A DNA stretch of 64,000 bases from Takakia lepidozioides (GCA_030704615.1 CM060732.1:1-64000), one strand, 5' to 3'. Shown: positions 1-10,937, counted from the stretch's first letter. The notes: generated from the sequence alone by a model not told the origin. Numbers and translations are program-made.

Positions 1-10
1 TGTCTGTTTT

Positions 11-855
11 ATGTGCATAAGGCATATCAGACTACAAGCTTTCCATCGCCTAATGGGCAAAGATTTCAAACCCTGCATGGAGAATGAGGTATGGCTGAAC
101 CCCGATGCTGTACTAAGGTCTGTCTCTGATGAGTTGCAACAACTCATACCTGAATTGCAGGTAGAGGACCTAAAGCTTCCATATTTCATGGGCATCTATA
201 AGCTACACAAAAAGAAATAGAGGTGGATTACTAACGCCCACAGTAGTGTGTTCTCTCTAGTTGCACAAATGCTAACTGTCGCTACTATGGCCTTGTTGAC
301 CTTGATCAAGGAAAGGGTAGGTGATATGCTACTTGGCTACAAGAACTTCGGTAAGGTGGCTACTTCCATGTATTGGATTGTAGATTCTGTCACAGAGCTT
401 GAACTTACCAGATGAGGTATTTAATATTTTTGTAGCTGACATCACGCAATGCTATGAGAACATTCCCCTTTCAGGTAACGAAAACCTGGGAAATGTTATC
501 TCATACATTGTAAATGCTGCTTTTAAGCAGTATCACAGCAAATACCAAAGGGAAAAACATACCCTTTGGGTACAGTTTCAAATCAACAAAGCAACCTTTG
601 GAAAAACAAGGTGGGGCCCTTCAGCACCCAATTCTGGTCTATGGTTGAGTTTCTCGGCAGAAAAACTTGTGAATCTCCACATGTGGCTAATGACCCACTG
701 CTTTGTGACTCTGGGGGATAGGGTCTGGCAACAAGTCTTTGGAATCCCTATGGGGTTTTCTTGTTCACCCATGTGGTGCAATATCTACTTTTTATACTAT
801 GAATGCAAATTCATCAAGAGGCTGGCTGCTTTGGGCAAGTATGATTTGATGTCTA
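11..855 (+). pseudogene. Penelope-like reverse transcriptase fragment
   Basis: Remnant of a retroelement reverse transcriptase. A YKLHKK stretch near 197-214 resembles the start of Penelope-like RTs, and the frame then hits a TAG at 218-220. The same frame stays readable to about 398, after which the match moves to another frame starting near 399. FVADITQCYENIPL (Asp at 438-440) fits RT palm motif A, and GIPMGFSCSP at 741-770 fits motif B'. The motif C aspartates are absent because similarity ends at a small hairpin element at 856. No GIY-YIG endonuclease is visible. It is dead by stop, frameshift and truncation. The Penelope assignment is from motif style only; another non-LTR-type RT is possible. 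Confidence 0.55.
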
Positions 856-956
856 TATTGGTGGTTGCACGCATTTCAAAAAAATGAAAAAACACGCGTC
901 CGCCAATATTGATGGTCGTAGATATTTTTAAAAAAAAATACATGCGACCACCAATA
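856..956. repeat. MITE-like hairpin with TA flanks
   Basis: Imperfect inverted repeat: TTGGTGGTTGCACGCATTT at 858-876 pairs with AAATACATGCGACCACCAA at 936-954, with TA on both outer sides (856-857 and 955-956). A partial third copy of the terminal motif follows at 958-973. The size, TA flanks and lack of coding potential fit a Tc1/mariner-type MITE, but no related transposase is present. It ends the upstream RT fragment. Confidence 0.5.
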
Positions 957-1345
957 GGTGGTTGCACGCATTAAGTGTTTTTGAAAAAAATTATTGTGTG
1001 TGACTGCTAACGTTTGCTTCAAGGATGTGAAGGTTGTGTTGGGAATGTTGATAGGCCGATGTTTTGGAGGTGAAGTAAATGCACAATCTTGGGAGACATG
1101 TTAGATGCCGTAGGCAGATCGAATTGGTGCCATAAAAGCCAAAATTCATCTAGGATCCAATATTTTCTTATACTACAACAATTTCATATGGCATTTGAGC
1201 TGTCGGTTTGAGGTAGTCGATTGGGCTGTAGTGCTGTAGTGCTGTAGTGATCTGACGATTAATTAATTTAGTGGGATCCAATGCAGATTAGAGGGCGACC
1301 AAGCGAACAAATGTGAGTTGTGTTTGTTAGGAATCGTGAAGGAGA
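957..1345. other. non-coding stretch, nothing recognised
   Basis: Apart from the repeated GGTGGTTGCACGCATT motif at its left edge and a short GTAGTGCT triplication near 1230, I see no gene, repeat or RNA in this stretch. Confidence 0.5.
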
Positions 1346-1640
1346 AATGAGATGTCCGAAGTCTATGAGCTTCAGAATTGGAGCCCCCATTGGCACATGG
1401 TAAATGCCACATTTGAAGCCTCTCTGAAGAATAATCCCACTTATGTACACATGGCAGGGAAGATGTTCTTCGTCTGGGACGGGAACCATAGGCTACTTGC
1501 GTGGACGGAGTACATTGCCAAAATGCATTAAGACGATATCAATTGGTATTACATGGTGGATTGCATTGTCCTTAAAGTGGATGTGAGGGACAGAGGCATG
1601 TTGAAGGGTACAAATCTGGTATACTGGTATATCCTGCTTT
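1346..1640 (+). pseudogene. DGNHR (ParB-like) exon fragment, copy 1
   Basis: Broken copy of the exon found more completely at 37.1 kb (+) and 45.6-46.4 kb (-). It reads into FFVWDGNHRLLAW (DGNHR at 1478-1492), then meets TAA at 1529-1531, and the matching frame goes on through a NWYYMVDCIVLKV-like strand. The DGxHR signature followed by a helix and a hydrophobic strand is that of ParB/Srx-fold N-terminal domains, in which this loop binds nucleotide. Only one exon is visible. A copy of the M1 palindrome lies just downstream (about 1650-1665), which links it to the MULEs in this window. Confidence 0.55.
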
Positions 1641-2039
1641 TGTTGCAATTCCGGCGCCGAAATAGGCAATGTGCTTGACTTACAGAAATAACAACTCTGC
1701 TGCATTTTGGATTGTTGTGCCGCAATTGGGTGTGCATATCATTCTTTCATTTCATTCCTCTGTTTTCTTCTGTGACAGGGTAACAGAGAAGGCCTTCATG
1801 GAAACTCACCTGACACATACGTTGCACGTAGAGTGCAAGAAATGGGCACAACATCACCGCTGGATTTTCAAAGAACCCTCGATCCAAAGTTGTACAGGAA
1901 GTCCCTGGCGAAAGCAACCGCACCTGGTACCGGCCGACGCCATGGTTGAAATACTCTATGCGGTGAGCTTCACCTCCTTGTTTCTGGTCTGATTTGATTT
2001 TTTTGGGGAGCATTCGCCTGACTGTATGCGCGGGGTATG
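1641..2039 (+). other. MULE-derived remnant with one M1-type palindrome
   Basis: Holds CCGGCGCCGAAAT near 1652, a copy of the M1 motif. It also has a possible splice acceptor (TCTGTGACAG near 1780) followed by about 50 open codons that look protein-like but match nothing I know. Around 2040 the sequence changes to minus-strand retroelement coding sequence. It is best read as part of a decayed MULE joined to the 3' side of A1. Confidence 0.35.
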
Positions 2040-2857
2040 GCATTGCAAACGAACATCAAGGACGACTTGGCCTATGTCAAACGGCAATTCTTTGAGAGTG
2101 ATGCCCCCAGCAAGGCTGGTGCATCGGTAGAGAGTCACATAGTCCAGGCAAGGTCCAAGTCCTGCTGCATCTTGAGAGTGACCTCTTCATTGACCTTGTT
2201 TGCACACTCAGTGGCTAGTCGAGCCTCAAACTCCTTCCTGAGTTCCTCTCTCAAGGCTGTCAATTGGGTAATTGGAACATGGGATTTGACATAATTCCCC
2301 AACAAATTAAGTGTCATGCCTATGGAACTCATCAGCATTGCCTATTGAGGGTCATCATGGTGAGGTTGTTGCTGTTCCTCCTGATCCTCAACAGTGTGAT
2401 GTCTCACGAACCACTCAGGCCATTGTCCCACCGGATTTTCTTCCTGAACCACTTCATCTATCACCGGTGCTATAGTGTCATGACCTTCCGCCTGTGGTAC
2501 CTCCGACATAGGTGTGTGTATTATATGCACCTCGGGATTTCCCTTGGGCAACTGTTGCACCTCTGGAATCTCTGTCTCCTTGACCAGACCAGAATATTCA
2601 TAGAGAAGGTCCCCCTTCTCCATTTCTGCCACTATCCGTTCTGTAGTTGGAATATCTAACCCTTCTCTTTCCAAATCAATTATTTCTGGTTGAGCTGCAT
2701 GGACAACTTGTGACCTTGTGACAAGTCGATCAGCTGGCTGTGATGGTTGTGATACAGAAGTAACTTCCTCCTCCCTCTCTGAAGGTCCTGCTTCCAGTAA
2801 TAGCATTTCTCTGTGCTGCTGTGCCCCTTTGGCCATGAGCTTGGGAAACATTATCAT
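2040..2857 (-). pseudogene. A1 accessory ORF, C-terminal part
   Basis: Continues the PMD-like ORF (2730-3539) in another frame after a frameshift near 2860. It is acidic and Gln/Pro-rich (about 171 codons, 2857-2345), has an in-frame TAG at 2342-2344, then a charged helix with ALREELRKEFEARL near 2225-2260 ending at 2135. Below that only short broken frames remain. I recognise no domain; the helical segment looks like a coiled coil. It is the most 3' part of A1 left before the junction at about 2040. Confidence 0.45.
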
Positions 2858-3539
2858 GCGGAATCCGTGAAGCCAGTGGATCCGCCACTACAGTCTTTCC
2901 CCGTCTCTGCCTCTTAGTCTCGGGTTGCCCTGCTAGACCACCCTCACTGTGTGAAGAGCCTTGCTCTTCCATTGCAGTGGTTTCTGGCTCAAACACTCCC
3001 ATTTCCTTTCTTTCTTGCGCATCAACTATGCCAGAATCAAGGATTATTTGAGCAATGATTGGGCCAGATACTATGATAGGAGACTTTGCGGTAGTACCTT
3101 GTAATCTTTTCATCTCCTCCACCAGTGCGTTGTACATTATGTCCGCCCATTGTACCTCTTGTCCCTTCAGGCCTTTGAGTATTTCCTCCGTGAAGGATCT
3201 GCTCAAATACTGTTGGTTCTGTTTCATGGCAATCAGAACGTTCAATACCTGGCCTACCTCTTTTAGCCCTGGGTACACAGCCTTGGTACAAGCATAACCC
3301 TGAGTTTTAAAGAAACTCCCTTCTTGGAATAAGTCCCCTATTTGCAGTCTTGCCCTGTGTTCCTCCACATGCACCTGACCTGCTGGCAATCGAAACAATT
3401 GCTGGAGGTATAGGGGAGTAATCATCAATTCAACTCCCTTCACCGTTGTTGTTCCTGCCCTTGGCTCAAAGTTCTGCAAAAATTGTAACATGTACTGTCT
3501 ATGGTGTAATGTCCAATCTAGGCTTTGCAATCCTTGCAA
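2730..3539 (-). CDS. A1 accessory ORF with plant-mobile-domain-like region
   Basis: 269-codon ORF downstream of the A1 integrase. Residues about 30-60 contain VKGVELMITPLYLQQLFRLP, which has the beta-strand then 'hydrophobic-x-x-LF-x-LP' pattern seen at the start of plant mobile domain/'putative plant transposon protein' families. A mixed helical region follows, with FFKTQGYACTKAVYPG and WADIMYNALVEEMKRL. The last ~50 residues are probably out of frame (see 2040-2857). Extra ORFs after integrase are known in Tat/Ogre-type gypsy elements. The function is unknown and the domain call rests on pattern resemblance only. Confidence 0.45.
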   Translation of the reverse strand: MQGLQSLDWTLHHRQYMLQFLQNFEPRAGTTTVKGVELMITPLYLQQLFRLPAGQVHVEEHRARLQIGDLFQEGSFFKTQGYACTKAVYPGLKEVGQVLNVLIAMKQNQQYLSRSFTEEILKGLKGQEVQWADIMYNALVEEMKRLQGTTAKSPIIVSGPIIAQIILDSGIVDAQERKEMGVFEPETTAMEEQGSSHSEGGLAGQPETKRQRRGKTVVADPLASRIPHDNVSQAHGQRGTAAQRNAITGSRTFREGGGSYFCITTITAS

Positions 3540-3541
3540 TC

Positions 3542-4309
3542 TCAGCTCCTCCAGTATCTGTATCGCCTGTGGGTAGCAATCGTTTGTTTCTGCAGAATTG
3601 TGGTGCTCTTCACCCTGATTTCCTCCATTCCTCTCACTCTCTTCATTTTAGACTCACAGAACTGTTTTGGCTGTAACAACTGCAGGAATGCCTGTAGTGC
3701 ACAAAGCATAAACGTATGGTTGCCGCAGAAAGCTATGGGTAATTTCTTGTAAGCCTGCGGGGCTTGCAAGCATCGCTCAAGAGAAAAGCTCCGCTCTGTC
3801 CTTTCGTGTCTATGCCACTGCGTAAGTAATATTGCGAGCGTATAGTCTGTTAGTTCCTCCATAGTTTCCAAGCTATAGCATTGATGGTCTGTCCCGTCGA
3901 GACGCCCGTTACTCAGAACGACGCCGCCTCTTGCGCTCAATTTCCCTCCATTTTCTTGATCCTTTCTCTGGTTTTCTATTGGCTGTATCCGCTGTGACTG
4001 AATTTTAGATTTTATTTTCTTTAGTGGACTTTCCCTGCTGGATAGTCCACTAGGATCACACATGTGACAAGAATTTCGCTTTTCTGTACTTGTCGTTCGT
4101 TCCGTTTCCCTTTTTTCGTATTCATTAATGGGCCCGCCTTTCATCCCTTTTGACGGCCGTTCTTGTCCTCTTTCTTTTTGACACCTGTTCTTGCACTTCC
4201 TTCTCGGCTGTGTGTCGCGCCCTGACCTCCACGTGTCTATTTTTAAAGTAATTTCCGTTTTCTCTTCCGTCAGCCATTTTCCTGAAGTTATTATGCGTCC
4301 ACCTGTCAC
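3542..4309 (-). CDS. A1 accessory ORF, N-terminal basic part, unknown
   Basis: 255-codon ORF between integrase and the PMD-like ORF. The first ~120 residues are rich in Lys, Arg, Glu and Thr with a CHMC pair. The rest is more globular, with a Leu/Gln-rich helix (LQAFLQLLQPKQF) near residues 205-220. It ends 3 nt before the next ORF in a different frame, so the two may be one protein split by a frameshift. I do not recognise it. Confidence 0.35.
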   Translation of the reverse strand: MTGGRIITSGKWLTEEKTEITLKIDTWRSGRDTQPRRKCKNRCQKERGQERPSKGMKGGPINEYEKRETERTTSTEKRNSCHMCDPSGLSSRESPLKKIKSKIQSQRIQPIENQRKDQENGGKLSARGGVVLSNGRLDGTDHQCYSLETMEELTDYTLAILLTQWHRHERTERSFSLERCLQAPQAYKKLPIAFCGNHTFMLCALQAFLQLLQPKQFCESKMKRVRGMEEIRVKSTTILQKQTIATHRRYRYWRS

Positions 4310-4650
4310 TGATTCTATGGATTGTGTAACTTTAGTAGGCTGTGTTGAGCTGTGACAGGCTGTGTCATACTGTGTTACGCTGTGATAGGCTGTGATGCAC
4401 TGTGGTAAGCTGTGATAGGCTGTGACACGCTATGGTAGGTTGTGATAGGCTGTGTTGCGCCGTGCTGGGCTGTGATAGGCTGCGTCACGTTGTGATGGGC
4501 TGTGATAGGCTGTGTCACGTCGTGATGGGCTGTGATAGGCTGTGCTTTGCCTTGATGGGCTGTGATAGGCTGTGTCACGTCGTGATGGGCTGTGATAGGC
4601 TGTGTCACGTTTGTTTTGCCCGCCCTGGTCATATATGCTGGGCCTAGCGA
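4310..4650. repeat. GGCTGTG minisatellite at the 3' end of A1 integrase
   Basis: Irregular tandem array of 10-16 bp units built on GGCTGTGATAGGCTGTGTCAC. On the minus strand it extends the integrase frame as Ser/Pro/His/Thr/Ala-rich repeats. The same type of array occurs in every A LTR (19500-19760, 21925-22125, 28705-28855, 55085-55310 and 63950 onward), so this repeat occupies two separate places in one element family. Confidence 0.7.
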
Positions 4651-6024
4651 CAAGTGCTCCATACTCCGTTCGTAACACTGGTGCAGCCTGTGACTGCTCT
4701 TGCGGTTCAACATGCAAATCATGCTGCAAGGGTTTGTCATGGATACCACTGTACCCCTTCAACTTATTGGCATTGACTCTTCCCAGCATTTCTTTGTTAA
4801 TGGTTTGTAACATGGCGGTGTTGTTATCATACATCTTTTGTATGACATAAGGTCCTTTCCATGGTGATTTAAGCTTAGAAGCTTGAATCTTTCCTTTCTT
4901 CTGCAACCATAGAACCAAATCCCCCGTCTTAAAAGTCTTTAACTTGCCTTCATCAAACTGTTCCTTTCGCTTCATCTGAATTCTGGCCATATTATCAGCT
5001 GCATCAGCACGTACTTCTTCCACATGGTATAATTCATGTTTCCTAACCTTGATGGAGTCTTGCAATTCCATTCTTTTTCCCCACTCCGTTCTCATGGTAG
5101 GTAACAGGAATTCCACTGGAAGTAAGGCTTCCATACCATAAACTAATTGGAATGGTGTATACTTAGTGGTGACTTTATATGAAGTCCTGTATGACCACAA
5201 AGCTGTCAGCAGCTTTGTATCCCAATCCGTTCTGTTTGCATTGACTATCTTAGCCAAGATAGTACATAGTATTTTGTTGGTAGCCTATGCCTGCCCATTA
5301 CCCTGTGGGTAATATGTTGTACTCTTTCTATGCACAATCATAAACTCTTTAGTCAACAACTCAATGGTCTCATTCATGAAGTGACTTCCCTGATCACTGA
5401 TAAATTCTAAGGGACAGCCAAATCGTGTAAGTATGTTCTCGTACAGGAACCTTGCTGTGGACTTGGCTGTGTTGTCCCTCAAAGCTTTAGCTTCCACCCA
5501 CTTTGTAGTATAATCAGTGGCTGTAATTATGTACCTGTTTCGTGTATTCTTGGATGGTGGGTTAATTGGTTCAACAAAGTCTAGTCCCCATTTCTGAAAT
5601 GGTTCCGTAGGCATTGTAGGATGCAAGGCCATCCTTCCAGATCTCTGCAAAGGTCCTAGCCTCTGACATTCATCACACTTCTGACAATACTCGTGTACAT
5701 CTTTGAACAAAGTAGGCCACCAGTATCCTGCGAGTAGTATCTTCCTACTGGTAGTCTCTTCTCCAAAATGACCTCCAGCCACTCCTTTATGAACTTCCGC
5801 CAAAACTTTATTTACTTCATGGTGGTACAAGCATCGTTTTAGTACTCCATCAGGTCCTAACTTATACATTCTGCTTCCTACCATAGTATAAGATAAAGCT
5901 TTGATAGCAATTCTCTTCCTCTGCTCCTTACCATAACTAGGTGGGCACTGACCATGAGCAAGGTAGTATCTGATTGGCCACTGCCAATCTAACCAGTCAT
6001 CTGCACTTCCCTGCACCTCCACTG
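4640..6024 (-). pseudogene. A1 integrase
   Basis: Retroelement integrase, which joins cDNA ends to host DNA. The N-terminal HHCC domain is visible (HHEVN...HFGEETTSRK...CQKCDEC). The core has GLDFVEP (first Asp) and ISDQGSHF (second Asp). The third catalytic position is lost: after PQGNGQA comes TAG at 5285-5287 where the DDE glutamate should be. The frame beyond reads NANRTDWDTKLLTALWSYRT and a GPY-like C-terminal domain (FKTGDLVLW ... PWKGPYVI). No chromodomain follows. The tail runs into the minisatellite at 4310-4650. Confidence 0.85.
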
Positions 6025-7637
6025 CAAAGAGACTCGCATCTGGTAATTGATCATCTATTCCTGTGGCTGGTTCTCCTGTTGAGAATCGTGACAAATGATC
6101 CGCCACAAGATGCAGTCTCCCAAGCTTGTAAACAACCTCGAACTCAAACTCGTGCAAGATTATCAACCATCTTGCTATTCTTCCGCTTATCAGAGGTTTG
6201 TTTACCAGGTATATCAAAGCCTGGTGATCCACATAGAACATAAACTTCTTGCCCAACAGGTAATGCCTGAATTTCTTCACTGCATAGATCATTGCCAATG
6301 CTTCTCTTTCCGTTGTGCTATAGTTCCTCTCAACACTGTTCATCAACCGGCTAGCATAATACACAGGTGAATCTATATTCCCTGTAACATTCTGGGCTAA
6401 CACCGCTCCCAATGCTTCTCCTGATGCATCGCAGTGAACATGGAATACTACATGCCAGTGAGGGTTAATCAGCACAGGTGTAGTTGTTACTGACAGTGTA
6501 AGTTCCTCAAATGCCTGTTGACATTCAGCTGTTCAGGCAAACACTGCATCTTTCTTCAGTAGTTTGCTCAATGGTGCTGCTATTTGTGCATACCTTTTGA
6601 CAAATCTCCTGTAATAGGTTTGCCCAAGGAATCTCCTTAGACTTTTAACATTCACTGGTGGTGGAGAGGCTTTAATGGACTCTGTCTTTCTGGGATCCCC
6701 AAGGAGTCCCTTCTTACACACAATGTGTCCCAGAAGCACCCATGAGTTCACACAGAAAGTACACTTCTCTGGATTCAGGCCCAAACCTCTCATCCTGCAT
6801 CTGGCCAAACATAACTCCAATTTATGCAAGTGCTCATTCTTAGAGCTGTACACACTGAAATCATCCAAGAATACCTGCATGAAATCATCCAGATACTCAT
6901 GAAAAGATTCACTTATCACTCTCTGAAAGGTCGCTGGTGCATTACAAAGTCCAAAGGGCATGACTTTGTATGCATAAGTCCCCCCAGTCTGTGATGAAAG
7001 CTGTTTCCCTTGGTCTTCTTCTGCCACTTTCACTTGATTATAACCACTGAAGCCATCCATGAATGAGTACATCTCATGGCCTGCCACAGTGTCTAATACT
7101 GCTTCTGTGAGGGAAAGGATCTTTCTTCGTACAAGCATTCAGCTTCTTATAGTTCACACATATTCTTAGTTTACCATTCGTCTTGGGAACTATAACAATG
7201 GGTGACAACCAAGTTGTATACTCTATTGGGTATATAAACTTAGCCTCAGCCAACTTCTTTATCTCTTCTCCAACCTTTTGTGCGTAGTTGGGATTCATTC
7301 TATACCTCACCTGCTTGATTGGTACTGATCCTGGTTCCAGTTCAATCTTATGCTGACAGACTTCAGGTGGTATCCCTTTTAGATCCTCATAGCTCCAAGC
7401 AAATACATCTCTGTATTTGATGAACAAGCTTTTAGCTTCTTCGAAGAATTCCGGCTCCAAATCAGCTCCTACTTTCACCATCCTCGGTTCCTCTTTAGTT
7501 CCCACATTCACTTCCCTCACCTGCTCATCAGCTGTGATTGTCCAACCAGTCACCACTTCATCCTGTAAGCTCACAGTGGCTGGTTCTTCTAGGATTTCTA
7601 TTTCTCCTTCTCTTTCTTCATAGAAATGTGATGGGTA
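6025..7637 (-). pseudogene. A1 reverse transcriptase and RNase H
   Basis: Copies element RNA into DNA. RT motifs in order: LSPIVIVPKTNGKLRICVNY near 7150-7210, then a frameshift near 7100-7138, GFSGYNQVKV (motif A region), VMPFGLCNAPATFQ (motif B) and FLDDFSVYS near 6860 in place of YIDD, as is common in gypsy elements. An in-frame TGA lies at 6533-6535 just before RNase H, which starts near 6460 (HVHCDASGEALGAVL) and ends with VADHLSR near 6060. The 5' boundary is the M1 target site: the frame continues from the protease side once M1 is removed. Confidence 0.85.
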
Positions 7638-7676
7638 AATGCTGGTTGGGGGTTGCTATTCCATAAGCTCATGAGC
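7638..7676. repeat. M1 left target duplication and terminal inverted repeat
   Basis: Target duplication AATGCTGGTT at 7638-7647, then the left TIR at 7648-7676. The TIR shares CTATT and ATGAGC blocks with the right TIR. Clustered CTCATGAGC palindromes go on to about 7710, and further CTCATG copies occur up to 7855. Confidence 0.9.
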
Positions 7677-7710
7677 TCATGAGCGGGCATGGCTCACCCA
7701 TGAGCCGCAA

Positions 7711-8400
7711 AGTAGCACACTTCGAATTTCGGCAGATTTTTTTCAGGCCCAAAACTATAAAATAATCAAAAATCAAAGATTTCCGCGCTCATGCTGGAAG
7801 CACTCCGCTCATGAGTACCAGTGTACGCTCATGACTTGGAGCCCAGGCTCATGGACCGCTAGGCCAGGTCATAGAAAAACTGAATTCTGGGCAATAACGG
7901 CACCGAAATTATCCCAGAGGCAGAGACGCAAGCGGAATTAGGATCCGGGTTTGCAGACTCCGAAAACGCAATGGCGACCTATAACCGTGGATAGTACTGT
8001 TGCAGAAGTGCATGATGGTTGGGTATAACGGCGCCGTAATTGGGCACAGGAAAAGAAATAGCCGGTTGAAGGCTCGGGAGTGAAGCCAACAACGGTGAAA
8101 GTAATTGGGCTCCACCAACCAAATACCCGGAGTGCAGGCGATAACGGCACCGAAATGGGCCCCGAAAACCAAATACTCGGTTGAAGCCACCGGAGTGCAG
8201 CCGATAACGGCGCCGAAATTGGGTCCAGAAACCAAATACCCGGCTGAAGGCTAGGGATTGCAACCAATAACGGCGCCGAAATTGACCTGCGGAAACAAAA
8301 TTCTCGGCTGAAGCTTCCGCACTCCATCCAATAACGGCGCCAAAATTGGGCTCCGGAGAGCAAATACCCGCCTTACGGTAAGGGAGGCCTTGCTCTCATT
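7711..8400. repeat. M1 left subterminal region with six palindrome copies
   Basis: No convincing gene. Copies of the ACGGCGCCGAAATT motif lie near 7897, 8030, 8148, 8206, 8270 and 8333, spaced about 60-130 bp apart, in diverged tandem units that share CGGTTGAAGG or CGGCTGAAGC blocks. Subterminal arrays like this bind transposase in some plant DNA transposons; that role here is inference. Confidence 0.7.
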
Positions 8401-9249
8401 TTGCTCTTCACTCTTCTCTGTTGTGCCCATCTCCTCCCTGCTTTGAGTTTGTGCTATGTCGTGAGGCCATGTCGTGCCCGAATCACATCTATCGACGCCA
8501 GACGGGAGTCATTTTCCCGAAAGCACACGACATCATTGTTTTCCTGGATGTTTACAGGGACGATCCTCGACTTGTCCAGCTGAGAGCAATGGAGTTTCTT
8601 CCAGGATTGCACGATTCTCCTGGACCCCGGCTGGGGAGCAGGTGGTTCCTATGCATCATGGACCTGGACTTTCCGCATGAGTGGGAGCCGAACAGATCAC
8701 GCACAGCGTTGCTGTATCGCTGGAATTGTTGCGAGTGGACGTATGATGAGTGCATAGGTGAAAACTTTACGTGTGGACGGACTGACTCGGAAAGTGGGGA
8801 CATTCTCTTCAGTTATGAGGATGAGGAGGAGGGGAACACAGGGCCCACTGTGAAAAGTGTCCTTCTACCAAGGGGGCGCTATCGATAAACACGACATCCT
8901 CGTTAGTTTCAACCGGGCGACAGAAACCACTAACATTTTGTTCAAATATAGGCACCCGGTCACTCAGGAGGTCCTTGAGAGGCCAGTTAGAGTTCCTTCT
9001 TCTTGGGCGAGGGGACCATAGGTCTTGCATGCTAAAGTAGACATGTTTCGACTCGCCGACACTCATGGCACATACATTTTCATTCAGAAATCAAGCAGCT
9101 TCCCTGTGCCATATGGGGAATATACATGCTTGGATAATCTTCTGTTAAGGTTTTTTGCAATTCACTGCCAGTATGCTGGGACGTGTCCTTTGTTGTATGG
9201 ATTGCTGTTTGCACAAGGTGCAGTATGCAAATGCTGGAATGTGCAGTAG
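8401..9249 (+). pseudogene. M1 plus-strand ORF, unknown, frameshifted
   Basis: Open from about 8421, with a good ATG at 8469, to a TGA near 8886-8888. The last part is acidic (SYEDEEEGN). Another frame then reads from 8889 as HDILVSFNRATETTN...KYRHPVTQEVLERPVR, with a TAG near 9017, and continues to 9249. The two parts look like one protein with a frameshift or a short intron at 8885-8890. It contains several Trp and Cys residues (YRWNCCEWTYDECIG) but no domain I know. It holds no copy of the palindrome. It may be an N-terminal MULE protein or an accessory gene. Confidence 0.4.
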
Positions 9250-9704
9250 GACCCTTCCCACTGGGACACAGAACTAGCAATCTTGTAAAGGCATCACATT
9301 TGCAGAACAGTAACAATGTATTTGTAGCAAATTGGAGTCTTCTCATAAAGGTGGACGAAAACGCCAGGATGGGCTGCGAAATCACTACAAATTGAATGAA
9401 GAGCAGTAACAAGGAAACACTATGCAGTACATAGACCATAAACGGCGCTGAAATAGGCCTCAATGCCCGTTAATCTCCACACAATGTATGCTTTACTCGG
9501 ATCCATTTGTAGACAACCAAAATAAAAAAAACATGCGCATGCCATTCATGGCCAAAAACCACATTCTCATGTATTGCGGCACCGAAATTCACATGTAGCC
9601 ATGGCGATGCGGCACCACCAAGTGTATAATTCCTCACAAAAAAATAGGGTGCAAGAAGATGAATGTAATATAATTGCCACTTTCTCCTTCCCGAATGTGG
9701 AATG
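9250..9704. other. M1 spacer with two palindrome copies
   Basis: No gene seen. Diverged copies of the GGCGCCGAAAT motif occur near 9443 and 9578, on the 3' side of the SWIM exon. Confidence 0.5.
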
Positions 9705-10124
9705 TCAAGCAGTCCGACCAGTGTCCTGCCGTAGGGCCTTGTGCAGCTCGTTGAAACTCAGTGTTGGAGCATGGATGAAGACGTCCACTGCGGATATGCA
9801 ACTCATGCGCTTCAGAAAAATGTAATAAAGGTGTTTGCAGGGGACGTATGCTGCATTCTTCGATTCCATAACAAGGAAGTCCTCACAGTTGCAAGCTGGG
9901 TACTGTGAAACCGTGATTGTATACACGACACTGCGCGCAGCAGACCCGGCTGTTGACAACTGAAATATGCGCCCCATCCTGGGGTGAGGAACATCCCTGC
10001 AACCTTGCACTATGCAGGGCATTGCAAGAGCGTTGGTCATCCTGGTGTCGTTCGCCTTTGTTGGTGGCCGTCGTCTTTTCAGTTTCCCCCACCGATGGGT
10101 GGGCCAAGCTGCGGGGTCACCCAC
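9705..10124 (-). pseudogene. M1 SWIM zinc-finger exon (MULE transposase C-terminus)
   Basis: Minus-strand exon ending in a SWIM domain. MGRIFQLSTAGSA leads to YPACNCEDF (CxC, about 9881-9900) and then PCKHLYYIFLKRM (CxH, about 9822-9840), giving CxC-x(n)-CxH. It aligns over about 90 residues with the M2 SWIM exon at 51836-52165, including RDVP.P.MGR and PTLS.N near the end. SWIM domains are found at the C-terminus of MuDR-type transposases. The upstream catalytic exons are missing: the next 2.4 kb is palindrome array. It runs to a stop at the low end; there is no clear start. Confidence 0.75.
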
Positions 10125-10898
10125 CGGTATGCGGGGCGAAGAGCTTCTCGTGGGAGGAGGATGACGACTGGGAATTGGATTTCGTGGAACGTATTTTAGC
10201 TTTCAGAGAATCAGGATGGAAGTACACGTTTACCCAAACACGGGAGTCCATGTTGAAGACGGAACCTCTCGGTACGCTCCGCAGCGAAGTCCTGCAGTGA
10301 AAGAGTGTGTCCTACCTAATAATACAAATGATTTTCTGGAGGATTCCGCATCCAACAGGATGGGTGATCGGTGCACGTAAAGATGAAGGTATGTAACGTA
10401 CGTTACAAAAACGGACGACAACAGCAAGTTCTCATTGGATATTTGGTGCCTGAATTGTAATGTACAACCACTTGGGCTACAATAAATCAGGCCTTCCCAT
10501 GAATTTCGGCACCGAAATCTGGATGAACATCTCTGTCATGTAACAACTTTGGAAGCCAGGGGATGAATTCCGGCGACAGAAATAGTAATTTGTTCACTTC
10601 ATGAAACTAACCAAGCACCCAACGGATGGATTTCGGTGCCGAAATTCGGATGAACATCTTCTTCATCAAATTGTTTCTGCACATGAGGGTTGAATTTGGA
10701 TGCCAAAATACGGATGAATGTGTTCCTGATTACAGTCGTGATTCACCACGTGTCCGGATATCGGTGCTGACATCCGAATGACAGTAATCCTGAATCGGCA
10801 GAATGGATGTATTTTGGCCCCGAAATTCATTCTTCATCTCCTTTTCCGACCCTAATTCTGCTGCCCTGCGGATGGATTTCAGTGCCAAATTCATCTGA

Positions 10899-10937
<39 letters not shown>

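Noticed and set aside
4375-4749. ORFs encoding Gln-Pro-Ile-Thr-Ala repeats, also at 19465-19800 and 21902-22210
   Set aside because: Frames through the GGCTGTG minisatellite; the 4.4-kb one only extends the integrase tail.
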